Notes: generated from the letters alone by a model not told the origin. A stretch of 64,000 nt of DNA from Hortaea werneckii (GCA_037044905.1 JBAOKB010000037.1:1116001-1180000); one strand, 5' to 3'. Numbered from the stretch's first letter, positions 44,761-56,715 are shown. Program-made: numbers and translations.

Positions 44761-45494
44761 TTTTTTTTTATTTCTATTCTTTTTCTACTTCTCCTTTGGA
44801 GGGCAAATGTGCGATGATGAGGATAGAATGGGGCTTGTAGGTATGAAATAGGTGTGTAGAGGTGGAATTGGTATTGGAAGTTGGCTAGTTATTTCATGCT
44901 TTCTGTTGAGAAGAATCCGTGGCTTTAGCGTCGAAGTCGGGCAAAAAAGATGTGTACTAGATGTCTGTCCACAGCCTATGTTGTACAATGTCTTTTGCTA
45001 TACTGCCACTTCTTTTGTTACTGTTTGTCAATTGCTTTGCCAAAAGTCTGAAACGTTGTCATCAACTCCCGTAGACGGTTTCAATAGATCAAGAGCAAGA
45101 TGTGGACGATAATAAGATCCGTGAATGACGCACGAGACCGCGGCGACTAGCGCCCGCATTGGACTGCTTCTCCACAGTACTACAGTAATCCAGACCCCAT
45201 GTCTGCCTTCATACATTCCATCGCATCTCCTGAATAATACAATATCATAATCAGTCTGCAGGTGAGTCAGACCGGCTACTGTGTTATACTGTACCACGCT
45301 CGCTGCCGGTCTACCGTTCTGGGCTGGACTCTGCTCCTTCCTAGAAAAGGAAATCTCCAGCGACACTGCGGAAGAGCTGTCTTCATGCCTATATCTCGCC
45401 ATTGAACCTCCAACCTGGCCACCATCTTGCTCGCATAGCACCAAAGTGAAGAAGAACAATTTGAACCTGGTTACCTTTGGTTTTCTCTTCGGTC
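44761..45494. promoter_or_regulatory. Divergent promoter region, SHB17-like / MOSC genes
   Basis: 734 bases between divergent starts. A T9 run lies directly before the SHB17 start on the plus strand. No specific site recognised. Confidence 0.5.
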
Positions 45495-46808
45495 ATGGAT
45501 CTCTCCTTCCTCCAGAACGTCTTCGGGGAAGCCCGTGACACCTACGTCGGCCTCGGCAGGAAGATGTGGCGTGACCTTGGACAGGTATATGAAGACGCAA
45601 AGAACTTCGACCCTTATAACGTGGACTGGAACAATGTCAATTGGACCGCAGTCTTCATGTTTTCCGTGGTCATTGGCTTCATCCTGATCATCATCATCGC
45701 CAATCTTCTCCCAGAATCCGAAGCTCCAGGAGTTCAGGATGGGAACACGGCTACAGGAGACCCTAATGGTGTGGTCCGGAGGGAAGGCGATCCGCCTATT
45801 CCGCCCCCAACGGAGATTGTCAGTCTGCGCGTCTATCCCATCAAATCTTGCCGTGGCTTCGAAATCGATGGGACTAGGTTACGTCCCTCCGGTCTAACGC
45901 TGGACCGAAACTGGATGTTCATTTCCAAATCCGACCGGAAATTCCTCACCATCCGCTCGGATCCCTCGATGACCCTCATCGATACTGCCGTCATCGAAAG
46001 CACAGCCAAATCCAACAAAGGCGAACAGCTCCTCTCCATCTCCATCCGCAACAACGACAAGCCCGAGGATAAACCCCAATCCGTCGCCGTCCCCGCCTTC
46101 CCCACCAAAGCCTGGCTGGAGTCCAACACGACCCTCTCCAAGGTCGAAATCTGGGAACAAGAAACCGACGCATGGGAATATGGACCCGAGATCAACGCCC
46201 CCTTCACCGCCTTCTTCGGCAAAGACGTCGCTCTAGTTTACAAAGGCCCCACGAACCGCCTCTGCCGCGTAAACGGCAGCAAAGAGCTCTACGGCGCCGA
46301 AACCCCGCACCACTTCGCGGACGTCATGAGCCTCCAAATCGCCTCGGAAGCCTCGCTCGCGGACCTCAACCGCCGTCTCGCCGCCGAAACGTCAAACAAC
46401 CCCGCCTTCGAACCCCTCACCATCGAGCGTTTCCGCCCCAACATCATCGTCCGCGGCCGCGCCTCCCACCCCTGGGAAGAAGACACCTGGAAGCGGATCC
46501 GCATCACGACCGTGCTCCCCGCCGAAGAAGCCCTCTACAAAATCGACCTCGACGCCGTCGCGCGCTGCGCCCGCTGTCAAGTCCCCAACGTCGACCCGGA
46601 CACGGCGGCCAAGCATCCGCGGCAGCCGTGGGAGGAACTGATGCGGTTCCGGCGCGTTGATAAGGGGGGTGCCGCCAAGTGGAAACCGTGTTTTGGCATG
46701 CTGTGTATTCCGAAGAATGGGGGGAAAGTGGCTGTGGGCGGGAAGGTGGAGGTGTTGGAGACGACGGGGAAGCATCTGTATGATACGGCGCCGTTTTCGG
46801 ATTTGTAG
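45495..46808 (+). CDS. MOSC-domain protein, membrane-anchored, mARC-like
   Basis: An intact single-exon frame of 437 residues from ATG 45495 (MDLSFLQNVFGEARD). One membrane segment near residues 52-75 (VFMFSVVIGFILIIIIANLL) anchors it; an N-terminal MOSC beta-barrel domain follows (IVSLRVYPIKSCRGFEID, LDRNWMFISKSDRKFLT) and then the MOSC domain, with the conserved cysteine likely to ligate molybdenum in RCARCQVPNVDPDT and FRPNIIVRG. The layout matches mitochondrial amidoxime-reducing component (mARC), which reduces N-hydroxylated compounds with cytochrome b5. Target membrane (outer mitochondrial or ER) cannot be told from sequence. With the sulfite oxidase it makes two molybdenum-cofactor enzymes in the window. 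Confidence 0.9.
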   Translation: MDLSFLQNVFGEARDTYVGLGRKMWRDLGQVYEDAKNFDPYNVDWNNVNWTAVFMFSVVIGFILIIIIANLLPESEAPGVQDGNTATGDPNGVVRREGDPPIPPPTEIVSLRVYPIKSCRGFEIDGTRLRPSGLTLDRNWMFISKSDRKFLTIRSDPSMTLIDTAVIESTAKSNKGEQLLSISIRNNDKPEDKPQSVAVPAFPTKAWLESNTTLSKVEIWEQETDAWEYGPEINAPFTAFFGKDVALVYKGPTNRLCRVNGSKELYGAETPHHFADVMSLQIASEASLADLNRRLAAETSNNPAFEPLTIERFRPNIIVRGRASHPWEEDTWKRIRITTVLPAEEALYKIDLDAVARCARCQVPNVDPDTAAKHPRQPWEELMRFRRVDKGGAAKWKPCFGMLCIPKNGGKVAVGGKVEVLETTGKHLYDTAPFSDL

Positions 46809-47334
46809 GGGGGATGGATTTGGGGGAGGGAGGGGGGAGACGGGGCGAAGGGGTTCGTTGGGAAGTTTTCGCCTTCGCATTCGATTTGATTTGATTGCTT
46901 GCTTTCTCTTTGGATACAGAGGGGTAATATGTGTTCGTAGCGGGCTTTGGGTAGGTTGGGAGGAAGCAGGAGGCGAGGGAAAGAAGAATGTGTTTTTCCT
47001 CGGGAGGTGTGTAGAGGGCGTGGGGCCACGAGGATGGGATGTCAATCTGGAACCATTGGCTTTTCAGCAGCCTTGGAATAGGTGGATGTCCGTGCCAGAA
47101 GAATTCAAGCAAATTCCTACTTGAAGAGAGGGTAGAGCGTTCTTGTGTCAGCCGCAAATGTGTAGAATCTTATATCTATCCAAAAAGTCTAAAAAAAAAG
47201 GAGAGACTTGTTCTGTCCTTCTCTGCGTTTCGGCTCTTTCGAAACGGTTGTCACAGTGCGAACACAGTGAAAATCAAAAAGTAAAAAAGAAAAAGAAGAT
47301 CAAAAGAGAATCCGAGGAACGTGAAATTCCCATC
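46809..47334. other. Intergenic, convergent gene ends
   Basis: G-rich directly after the MOSC gene, then A-rich toward 47280-47300. Frames of 80-217 codons on the minus strand are overlaps of the MOSC gene or low-complexity. Confidence 0.5.
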
Positions 47335-48610
47335 TCAACCAGGAACATTCTCAGCCACCTTCTCGCCATTAATCCCCACCACTCCCTCCGCCCGCTCCTC
47401 CACCCGCTCCGGCTTCGCAAACAACTTCCCAATCGCCTCCATCGTCGTATTCCCTCCCGAAAGAACAACCCCAACGTTCCACCCTTCCTCCCCTCCCTCC
47501 CTCTCCACCATCCGTCGGAACCCCTCATGGTACAACATGACCGCCAACCCGACCGCAGCCGAGGGCTCAATAAACACCTTCATCCGCTCGAGCGCGAGCC
47601 GCATCGCGGCTTTGATCTGCTCCTCACTCACACTGTAGATCCCCGCCAATTTTTCCGGGATCGCTGATGACAGACCAAGGGATTTCGCCCACGGGCGTCC
47701 GGAGGCCGTCGGCGATCGTGAGGGTTTTGACTTGGGCGATCCGGTGGCCTGCTGCAAGGCCTCGTTCGGCGTCGTTGGCGCCTTCGAACGAGGGTTCGGC
47801 GCCGAAGACCCGGATCCCCGTCCCGTGCAGCGCGGTGCAGATACCTGAGAGCATGCCGCCGCCTCCTATCGGGGCTATGACTGCGTCTAGGCCTTTCTTC
47901 TTCGCCTTCTGGCTGTCTTCTCCTGCTCCTGAGGTGGGGGAGGTTTGGAGGATCTCCATCGCTTGCTCCTCGAGCTCTAGAGCCTGCGTGCCCGCTCCGA
48001 GGATGATGTCCGGATGGTCATACGGCGGGATCAGGGTCGCGCCCGTGCGATCAATAATCTCCTGCGTCACCTTCTCGCGCTCGTCGCTCGTGCTGCCGGA
48101 GAAGACGACCTCGGCGCCGTGGCTTTTGGTGCCTGCGATCTTGCTCGGCGTGCTGATCGTCGGCATCACGATGTGGGCCGGGACGGCGAAGGTCTTGGCT
48201 GCGAAGGCAAGCGCTTGCGCATGGTTCCCGCTGCTGTGGGTTACGACGCCGCGGGCCCGGACGGATTCGATGCCGTTTTCTTCGATCAGGCGACCTAGGG
48301 CGTGGAAGGCGCCGCGGGCTTTGAAGGCGCCGATCTTTTGTTGGTTCTCGCTTTTGAAGAAGAGGCGGACGGTGGGTTTTGCGGTGTAGGAGGCGATGGT
48401 GGAGTTATCTTTCGTGGGGCCGTGAGGAGCGGGTTCGCTGGCGGTATTGGGGCCTGTGGAGGGACATCGTTGGGCTTGAGGGGTCGATGCGAGGTGGTCG
48501 AGTGTCGAGCAGGTCACTACTGGGGTCCGGTGGATGTAGGACTCAATGCGTTTGTGGGCGGCCTGGACGGACTGTCTGGTCAATGGCGGGCAGGTGGAAT
48601 GATCAGCCAT
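47335..48610 (-). CDS. PLP-dependent serine/threonine dehydratase or serine racemase
   Basis: Fold-type II PLP enzyme. The PLP lysine is in IGAFKARGAFHAL, followed by THSSGNHAQALAFAA and the phosphate-binding glycine loop IAPIGGGGMLSGI. The N-terminus (VQAAHKRIESYIHRTPVV) is typical of serine racemase / threonine dehydratase. No C-terminal ACT domain is present, so it is catabolic or a racemase rather than the biosynthetic isoleucine enzyme. An extra base in the GGG/CCC run near 47657 breaks the frame before the last 105 residues (YSVSEEQIKAAMRLALERMK); with one base less the total is 424 residues. Insertions after DHLAS (Pro/Ser-rich) are unusual. The start ATG is at 48608-48610 (MADHSTCPPL). 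Confidence 0.88.
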
Positions 48611-49137
48611 TTGGAAAAGAAGGCAGGAAAAGAGGGAAGGTCAGATTGAATGAGATGGGAAAGGACAGTCAGCACTAAAGATGAGAGGAGTTGGGGCTAG
48701 TCGCACGTGGAGAGGCTCGCCGTAGCTCCTGCCTATTTGGGCAATGCATCAATAGACTTGATCGGAGGTGAATGCTGTTTCATTATGCTTCCCTCGAGCG
48801 ATTCTCGCTTTATATGAGTGCAAAGTACGATTATAATTTTCATAGGGAGAGCTTGTTACTCATAGCGAGGGTTTTGACTTAATATCAGAAGGGAATTCCC
48901 ACTCCGATGCGTTCAATGCCCATCTCCCCCACATCTCCCCCCGCCTTCCTCCCGCGTCGTCATATCCCGAGCCGCGTGAAACGCCTTAGGCGCCTACATT
49001 TTCCACCTCCACCTCCAGCTCTACCTTAGTATAGGTTATCTTCACCGCTCCGTCCCCCCCATCCTCCTACGTCCGCCCTCCTCCTCTCCCCCTCCTCCCA
49101 CCGTCGCGCCCCTCCGCGACTCTCCTCTCCAAAAACA
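48611..49137. promoter_or_regulatory. Divergent promoter with pyrimidine-rich leader
   Basis: Between the dehydratase start (minus) and the claudin-like gene (plus). From about 49040 to 49130 the plus strand is almost pure C/T (CTCCTCCTCTCCCCCTCCTC), forming a pyrimidine tract just before the ATG at 49138; this is common near strongly used fungal transcription starts. Confidence 0.55.
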
Positions 49138-49852
49138 ATGCGTCGCATCATCTACGGCATCTCCCTCTGGGCCTTCCTCCTCGCCGCCGCCCTAACAATC
49201 TCCTCCATCGCCCTGCCCAACTGGATCACCTACACGGCACCGACCTCCGACCGCGCCCGTCCCGTCCACGTCTCTTACGGCCTGCACAAACGCTGCTCCT
49301 CCATCTCCGGCCAATGTCTGCCCTTCCCGCAGTCCGAGGACTGTCTGGGCGAGGATCGCGCCTTCTGCTCCATGTGGCGGAGTACGGGGTTCCTGATGAA
49401 TTTCGCCGTCGTGGTCGAGTTGGCGTGTCTGGTGGCTTATGTCACGGTCCTCGTCGGCGGCAGGATGAGTAGGGAGGATGGCTGGAAGGTTTTGAGCCCG
49501 TTGTTGGCGTTGTGTGCTGTGGGGCAGGCGGTCGCGATGGCGCTTGTGGTAGGTTCTTTCCCAAGCTCCTGTATTTGGAGATTATCTACGGAGAGAGGAT
49601 GTTCATGTCTACGAAGAGAGGATGTTTAGGGATGTGGCGTATGATCGATACTAATCCTCATTGTGTCTCTTGCTTTAGGCTTACCTCTACGATACCGATA
49701 ACCGCTTCTTCGTCGGCTGGGAACTAGACAAGTCCTGGATTCTGTGCACAGTCAGCTGGTCCGTCCTGACGATCAACGCGGTCTCGGTGATTCTGGCTAG
49801 GTTCTGCTTGCCGGCTGAAGATGACTATGAATTGATACAGGATGAGCAATGA
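49138..49852 (+). CDS. Four-span claudin-like membrane protein (PalI/SUR7/Dni-type)
   Basis: Two exons (49138-49548, 49679-49852) with an intron of 130 nt that has a TACTAAT branch site; 194 residues, no frame break. Four membrane spans: residues about 5-27 (ISLWAFLLAAALTISSIAL), after FLMNFAVVVELACLVAYVTVLV, LLALCAVGQAVAMALV and WSVLTINAVSVILARF. The first extracellular loop has LPNWITY and cysteines (YGLHKRCSSISGQC, DCLGED, AFCSMW) in a claudin-like pattern. Fungal relatives (PalI/Rim9, SUR7, Dni1) act in pH sensing, eisosomes or cell fusion; which applies is unclear. The tail is acidic (EDDYELIQDEQ). Confidence 0.75.
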
Positions 49853-50809
49853 CATGTTGATACAAGCGTCTGATAGAGTGCTTAGGAGCACGAAGGATTT
49901 GAGGCTGAAGCTTCGATGCTCAGGATAGAAGCACGAGTTGGGATTTTTTTTGGTTTTGATACCCATTTTTTGCGCATCCAGATGAATATAATATACACGT
50001 CTTTCCAGCCGCTTTCTCTCATTGCCTGTCTTAACGGGCTAGAAGAGGCGCAACAGCGAGATCAGGTTCTGAGACCACCATTCATACAGCTCGAGAAGGC
50101 TTGTGCCTATTGATCTGGTCTAGAACCATTCACGAGCGATTGTTGCGTCCTGGTCTCTGATTCCTCACATCCCCAACACCGACGACATACCGTCAAGGAC
50201 CTTAGACTTCCAATTCCACAGACGATGCGTCGAGACGGGCATCAGAGGCCGACGTGCCTACACCTTGTTGAAATAGTAGACAGGAGAATAACACTGCAAT
50301 AACATTGTACAACCCTGTCTTCAATGTCCGGGAAGCTAATGTCTACAGAGGATGGACTTGCAAGCATCAAGGCGAACGGGCGATGGATGGGATTTCCCCC
50401 CCAATAGCTCGATCATTTTTCTCTAAGTCCGTCTCGTTTCGTCTATCAAGGATTATGGTTAAGAGATGGATTGCCAATGGTACCACATATTCTATCATTG
50501 AAATGCCAAAAAAAAAAAAAAAGGCAGAAAAAGATAAGAGCAAAAAAGTCTACAAGTTGATAATGCAAGTTAGAAACGCTACATAAGAAGATCATGACGA
50601 CTTTGGGAATCAATATGCTCAGTCCCCCCTAAAAACCCCGATGAGATAATACAATTGAAAATGCTATGCCGAAAACCTTCATGGGGGATATTGCCCGTTT
50701 TCCAACGCCTTCGCTGAAACAATCTCAAAAAAAAAAAAAAAAAAAAAAATTCAAAAAAAAAGGAAAATAACAAAGAAAGATAAAGGAGACATCCCCTTCA
50801 CCCGTCCAA
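49853..50809. other. Intergenic, convergent ends, long A tracts
   Basis: 3' flanks of the claudin-like gene and the glucosyltransferase gene. Contains A15 at about 50508-50522 and A23 at 50727-50749. No coding or RNA gene seen. Confidence 0.55.
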
Positions 50810-53800
50810 TCAAGCAGCCATAACCGTCCCATTCGCAGCCGACAGATTCCGCGAAAGCGCCGCTTCCTCCCCGTCCTCGTGGCCCTTGAACTTGACGACG
50901 CCATCGGCGGCGGTAACCCCCTTAGACCGATCCTCCTGCTCCTCGCCCACCGCCGTCGTAGCGTCCGAGTCGTCCTCGTTGCGAGCAGGACCCTGATCCC
51001 GCAGCTCGTCTCCTTCCCCTCGGGCTGTCAGAACAACCCTTTCGCTCTGACTCCGCGGCCCTTCCTGCTCGTCACCAGGCTGCCCCCGCTTCCCGATCTG
51101 CTGGACTTCCTGCTCGTCTTCCGGCCGTCCAGCAGCAGCAGCGGCGGCGGCGGCGGCGGGGCCAGAAGTCTCCGCTTCATGCCCATTAGGCAACACCGCC
51201 GCGCGCCCCTCATACGGCTCCGGCTGCGTCATAGCGCTCGCCCGCGGCGCCTCCGCAAGCGACATCTCGCGTCGGCGCTTCGCAAACACTTTATCGAGAT
51301 TGTGGCCCTGGCGCCGCGCATGCAGCGCCCGCTTCGCCGTCTCGATATTCTCCAGCGCGCCGTGCTCTTCCCACGCGCGCCGCTCGCGCTCCAGCTTCGC
51401 CTGCTGGAAAGGGTTGTGGCGCAGCTTGAAGCTCTCCGCGCCTCGTGCCAGATCTCCTCGTAGACTTTCCAGCCGTCGAGCACGCGGTGCTCGATCTCCT
51501 TCAGCTGCTGCTGCTGCGGCGGCGGGCGGTTTGCTGACTGCTGTTGTTGCGGCTGTTGCAGAGCACGGAGGTCCTTTTGCCCCTGCAGGATGTGCGCGCG
51601 GCGGATCAGGGGCTTGGCTTCCGGCGCTCCGAGGTGCTTCTCCATGTACTTCAGGAGGCCCTTCCCCACGAACGCGGGGGGAGCCACGACGGCGCTGACA
51701 TTCTTGACCACGAACCCACCCAGTCCTTTCCCAAACCCGACGCCGAGTCCGGCCAGCTTCGCGGGCACCGTGACGCCGTCCTTGAAGTCGCCGTAGGGCT
51801 GCGTGACCAGTCCCGACCAGCCATCGTAGATCCCGTACCCGAATTCCCGACGCGCAGCGACCCAGCCGGACTTCAAGCCCGTGATGCGGACGGGTTTCCG
51901 CACGGTGGCGTCCCCCCATAGCCGCGGCGCGTTGTGGAAGCCCTGCGCGATCGCGACGTGCAGGTCGTTCGGCATGGAGAGGAGCGCGAAGCCCGAGCGC
52001 TTGAACCCTTCGCCTGCGTCGCGGCCGACTTCCGTGTACAGAGGATCAGCGGGGTCCGCAGACATGGCGGAGCCTAGAGTATTCTCGGTATTTTCGCGCG
52101 CAGGCTGAGGACGCTGGGCTGGCTGATCGCGAGACGCGTTGCCGTTCTCTGCAGGTGCAGCATTACCATCTTTGGAAGCCGGAGGAGAATCCTTCCCCTT
52201 TTGCTCCGCCTTCCTCGACTTCCTCTCCTCCTTCCGCCGCTGAATCTCCCGCTTCTTGCGCTCGTGCTCCTCGTGTTTCCGGATATGCTTAGCGACGCGG
52301 ACGGGACCATGCCGACGCCTTCGCCGATGTCGTACAGGGAATCCTTCAGTGCACCGGCAGTACCGGTGATTGGTTCCCCAGGACCATCGAAGTCGTTCCA
52401 CTCGTACACGCGGAGAAGCTTGAGATCACCCCATTTGATCTTGCCCTTGTCGTGTAAGATCTCGGCCGCCAGGGCCGAGAGTCGTAATGAGGAGCCCCTG
52501 AGCTGCCAGACTGCGACGCGGTCTTCGAGGATGGAACAGCGCATATTGGCGCGGCCGGCCAAGGGTAGACTTCGGTGGAACGACTTGACCGCGTTCTCGG
52601 CGCCGTCGCCTCGTTGGAAATACTGTCCGCGATCCTCTGCACGTTCTGCTGCGATTCTTCCGTAAGACACTGTTTGATGCCTTCGGCGAGCTTATCGGCG
52701 TTCAATCGCTTGTACGGCACGCACTCGTGCGCGCCCGCTTTCGCATCCGCCACCATAGCGCCCCAGAAAGGTTGATCGCCGAAAACGGCACGATCATGGT
52801 AGGCTTGGCCAGTTTCAGGCCGATGGCCGTCGTGCCCGCACCACCATGATGCACCACCGCCTTCACCCTCGGGAAGAGCCAGTCATGAGGCGTGTTGCCA
52901 AGCATATGGATATGATCCGGGATCTCTCGATCATCGCCTCCCAGCCCACCCCAGCCCTTATTAACCAGCGCACGCACGCCGGCCTTCTTCGTCGCATCGA
53001 AGATCATGTTCGTAAACGCGTCCGGATCATCGACCACGATCGAGCCGAACCCGATATAAATCGGCATATCGCCGGCGTCGAGGAAATCCGTGAGTTCCTT
53101 CGGCGGCTGGAAATTGTTCGCCATCTCCAGGAACACGAACCCCGCGATATCGATCTCGGGACCCCAGTCGTTGGGTTTGGGCACGAGCGAGGGGCTCCAG
53201 AGGTAGGTGTAGGGGACTTTCATGCGGTAGAGGGCCCCCGGCGCCCAGAGCGAGCTGACGGGTTCGAGACCCAGCGTGCGTTCGCGGAAGCGATTCACGA
53301 TGTCGCCTAGCCCTTGCCAGGTCATCATCTCGACCAGCGGATACGACATGAAGTTGACGTAGTTGGCGTCCACGTTGCTCTTCGACTGCTTGATATTCGC
53401 GAGCGGGTGCGGGAAGGCCTGGGTCGGGCTGTAGGGGAACGTGAACATCATGTGGAGCGGGATGCCTAGCTTCTCTGCAATGTGGACGTGGGCCATTGAA
53501 GGCGGGTTGGCAATGATGGCGTCTGCGACGAAGGGGGCCTTGTCGCCCATCATCTTCAGATTCTGTCCGTCCTTCTCGTCGTCGGTGGTGTTGATACAGG
53601 CGCGCCAGAAGCCTTCGAACATGACCGCCATCGCGGATCGTCGGCGCTGGATCTCGCCTTCTCGGATCGTCTGGAGATTCGGGATTAAGCCCGGGTTCTT
53701 CACCATGAACGCCATCAGCTCGGAGGGATCCCCTCCCACGCTGAAGAACTCCAACCCGCTCTCCTTCTCCACAAAGTCGCGAAAGGTCGGGTGGCTTGCT

Positions 53801-54816
53801 ATCCGGACGCGATGCCCGTACTGATGTTTCAGGATCTTGCCGACTTTGATGAAAGGCTGGATATCGCCTCGGCTGCCAATGACCATGACTACGATGTTCA
53901 TACAGGGACGGTTGATGGTGGTTCGCAAGGAGGCAGCGACGGCTTCGGCCTCGGAATCCTGCTTGATGTTGTCATCGTGCTCTTGTCGTTGCCGTACCTT
54001 GCCCTGTTTCCTCCTCGGGACGTCCAGGTGGTGTTTGATGCTCTGGCTCAGCGCCTTGGCAATGTATCCGCTATTCGCAGCCTCGCTAATACTAATGTTG
54101 AGTCTTCCGTCACGTTTACTCACTCTGCCCTTGCTCTTGAAGAAGTCGTTATTCATATTGAAGCGTGTATATGACCGACCTTTCTTCTCTTGCTTCTTCC
54201 GCTCTTCGGCCGCGGCGAAGTCGGTCGTCTCGGTGGTCGGCGGTCTCTGCGCATTGTCTGAGCCGTCGTTCGGTGGCGAATCTTCATCGTCTGAACTCAG
54301 GTCCGAGTCAGAAGACATGGGATCGAACTGGTACGAATACGGTGCATCGGCGTGCGTGTTCGTGATGCCACCACCTGTTGCGGTTCGCTTGAGGCCACCA
54401 AGTAGCGTGCTGGCCTTGGGCCCGAGGCCTGGTCTCGAAGACGCACCGCCGTGTGCTGGAGCAGTGTTCGTCCTCCGAGGTTGCGACATCTGGACTGGGG
54501 AGGAAGGCAAGGATCGTGATCGATCTTTCTCGCCCTGGTTCGGTTGGGCATCTTCGGCGGTAGGTTGTTTGTCGAAGTAAGAGTCCGACGTGCTCGCCGG
54601 CTCTTCATTTGGTTTCGGTGAACTCATCGCGGCAGTACCATTGCCATCTGTTGGCCGGCCGTAGTACTCGAAATCGGTTGTGGGAGGGATTTGGCATGGG
54701 AACGTTCCTCCTTCGCCGTCGCTAAGTGTTTGTGACAGATCATTGGGCGTTGTAGTATTGCGGTTGGTGCTGCTGTTGTTGTTGCTGCTGCTGCTACCAT
54801 GCACATCCTTCTCCAT
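50810..54816 (-). CDS. Sterol-glucosyltransferase-type GT1 protein with long C-terminal extension
   Basis: About 1,330 residues from MEKDVHGSSSSN. Residues 1-310 are disordered, Ser/Pro-rich. The GT-B fold starts at MNIVVMVIGSRGDIQPFIKVGKIL and ends with the sugar-nucleotide site FGSIVVDDP, VKAVVHHGGAGTTAIGLKLAKP and DQPFWGAMV, all typical of UDP-glucose:sterol glucosyltransferases (GT1). Unlike Atg26/Ugt51 there is no GRAM-PH pair before it. After the GT domain come a conserved amphipathic region (GWSGLVTQPYGDFKDGVTVPAKLAGLGVGFGKGLGGFVVKN, abbreviated sense only) and a basic/acidic tail with poly-Ala. Frame changes occur at 52782-52785 (A4), about 52610, about 52305 and about 51440, each one base. 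Such GT plus extension proteins occur in ascomycetes; membrane-contact or lipid-droplet roles are conceivable but not shown. Confidence 0.8.
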
Positions 54817-56084
54817 CCTCTTCTGCTAATCCGGTGGCGTACCTCACAAAGTCCTTCGCTTAAGCAGGGGAATCCCACAGCCCTATGCTTACAGCGACAA
54901 GGGTGCAGTTACAGTACAGCACAGGATGGAATAGATTACACGGCCAAGAAGAGCCGATAGATCTGCAGACAGGGATGCAAGAATAACGTTTCCTGAGGAC
55001 CTACCTTACTTGCCTCCCTGACGAGTCGTAGTGCCGTCACAGACTTACAGTTGCTGCTGTGATGGGCTTCTGACGTACTGTATATTCGCTTAGCGTATCG
55101 CCCGGAGGCCGGAGGAAGGCCAAAACCCATCCATCCCCCGGAAGTCGCGGACGCCAAAGCTCAAGAGCCGAGAAAGAACGAGACTTTTTTTCTCCTCGCT
55201 GGTGCATTTTTTCTAAAAACGCTTAAATGCGATCGACTGCCAGCGCAGATGATCCATCGGCAGCCAAAAGAATGACGTTCCGACCTGTCGATCGACGACG
55301 AAATGGAGAAGATGCGGAGTTTGGGAAGAGCGCGGACAACGGGCCAAAAAGAATTTGGAAAGCGGCTAGCCTACTATGTAATGACTCCCCTCTCTGCAGG
55401 TGTCATTATACTTCCTAGAGCCCGCCTGCCGGCCTTGCCGCCCGCTGCACGATGCTGTCAGATGACGAGAGGAATGGACTTTCGAATGGCTCGATCCATC
55501 GGTTCGCATCGTTGGCGGTCAGCAGGTCGGTCACCGGGACGGAGTCGCAATCGGGATCCATGGCCGTGCGTAGTCTCTGAGGAGCGATTACTCGCCAAAC
55601 TGATGAGGCACTGTAATGGCAAAATGGCCAACCATCTCTACCATGCGGCACTTCATGTTAAAAATGATCTCTGTTGTGATACGAGACTAATAAACATTAG
55701 AGAGCTAATCTATCGTTTCAAGCTCCGAAGCCCATTTGCAGATCGTCGTCGCTGAAGCGCAATTCATAGCACCGCGTCGAAAATAAAAAAGGAGGAAAAC
55801 AAACAGGTTACGAGATTTTTCTTGGGAAAAAAAAAACCCCTTTCCCGGACCAAAAATTTCCATTTCCATCCCCAAGTTTTTTTTCGTTTCAATGGTATCC
55901 CATTCCAGTTCCCCAAGTCGTAACCGATGTACACATGGGTATCATGATCAAGGAAAGCCGCATCGGGGGCCGTTGCTGCCGTTTCACGCGCGCGCGCGCG
56001 CCACAGTCCATGGGCGGCGAGAGAGCGCGTGAGTCCTTTACTTGCGACCTTTCCAGATGTAAGCGATTTGTGGCCATTGTGATT
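54817..56084. other. Intergenic region with CG-dinucleotide tract
   Basis: Holds the promoter of the glucosyltransferase gene and the 3' flank of the Nce102 gene. An alternating CG run of about 14 bases lies near 55985-55999. T/A runs occur around 55820-55885. No coding signal. Confidence 0.5.
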
Positions 56085-56715
56085 TTAAACCTGGCTCATA
56101 GCCGGGCCACGGCGGATACCGCCGGCACGGGTGTTCGCACCTCCACGAGTGTTCAGGCCAGTGATGACAGTCGAGGCGAGGAAGGAAGCGAAGCCAAACC
56201 AGAGGAAGGCGGTGGAAGCCTGGGCCTCGCGGCACTTCTTCTCGGAGCCACCGGCAACGTTGTTGCTGTTGTAGTAGTCCTGTAGCACTGTTAAAAATCT
56301 AATGGGAAGGAAATGTGAGGTGCGAAAGGTACATACGGCATTGCTGCAGCTGTGCACGTTCAGGTAGGCGGCAGTCGCGACACCACCGACGAACCAGAAG
56401 ATGGTGTTGAGGATGTTCAGCACCAGCGGGATGATGGGGTGCATGGCCCAGGCCTCCTTAATGCTGGCGGGCAGGAGGAAGAACAGGCAGAGCATGCCGA
56501 AGACGGAGCAGAAGAGGTCGTAGTTGATCATGGCGCTGCTGCCGCCCGACGCGATGAAGTTGCCGGTCAATGCCATGACGAGGACAGACCAGACAAACTG
56601 CGCGTGCAATGTTAGCACGAGGCCATCCGTTTTCATGCGACAGTCATAGCGCGAAATGCCGTCTACTTACGGAGAAACTGCACATGGCAATGTTGACGAT
56701 GCTTGCGGCGCCCAT
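56085..56715 (-). CDS. NCE102: Eisosome/MARVEL-domain protein Nce102
   Basis: Nce102 is a four-span MARVEL protein of the plasma membrane that organises eisosome domains and reports on sphingolipids. Three exons: 56671-56715 (15 codons, MGAASIVNIAMCSFS), 56337-56597 and 56085-56279; 166 residues with no frame break. Key matches: YLNVHSCSNA, CREAQASTAFLWFGFASFLAST and the C-terminal SQV. Four hydrophobic spans are visible (the N-terminus, FGMLCLFFLLP, IPLVLNILNTIFWFVGGVAT, STAFLWFGFASFLAS). The first exon is too short to be found by ORF search. Confidence 0.93.
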
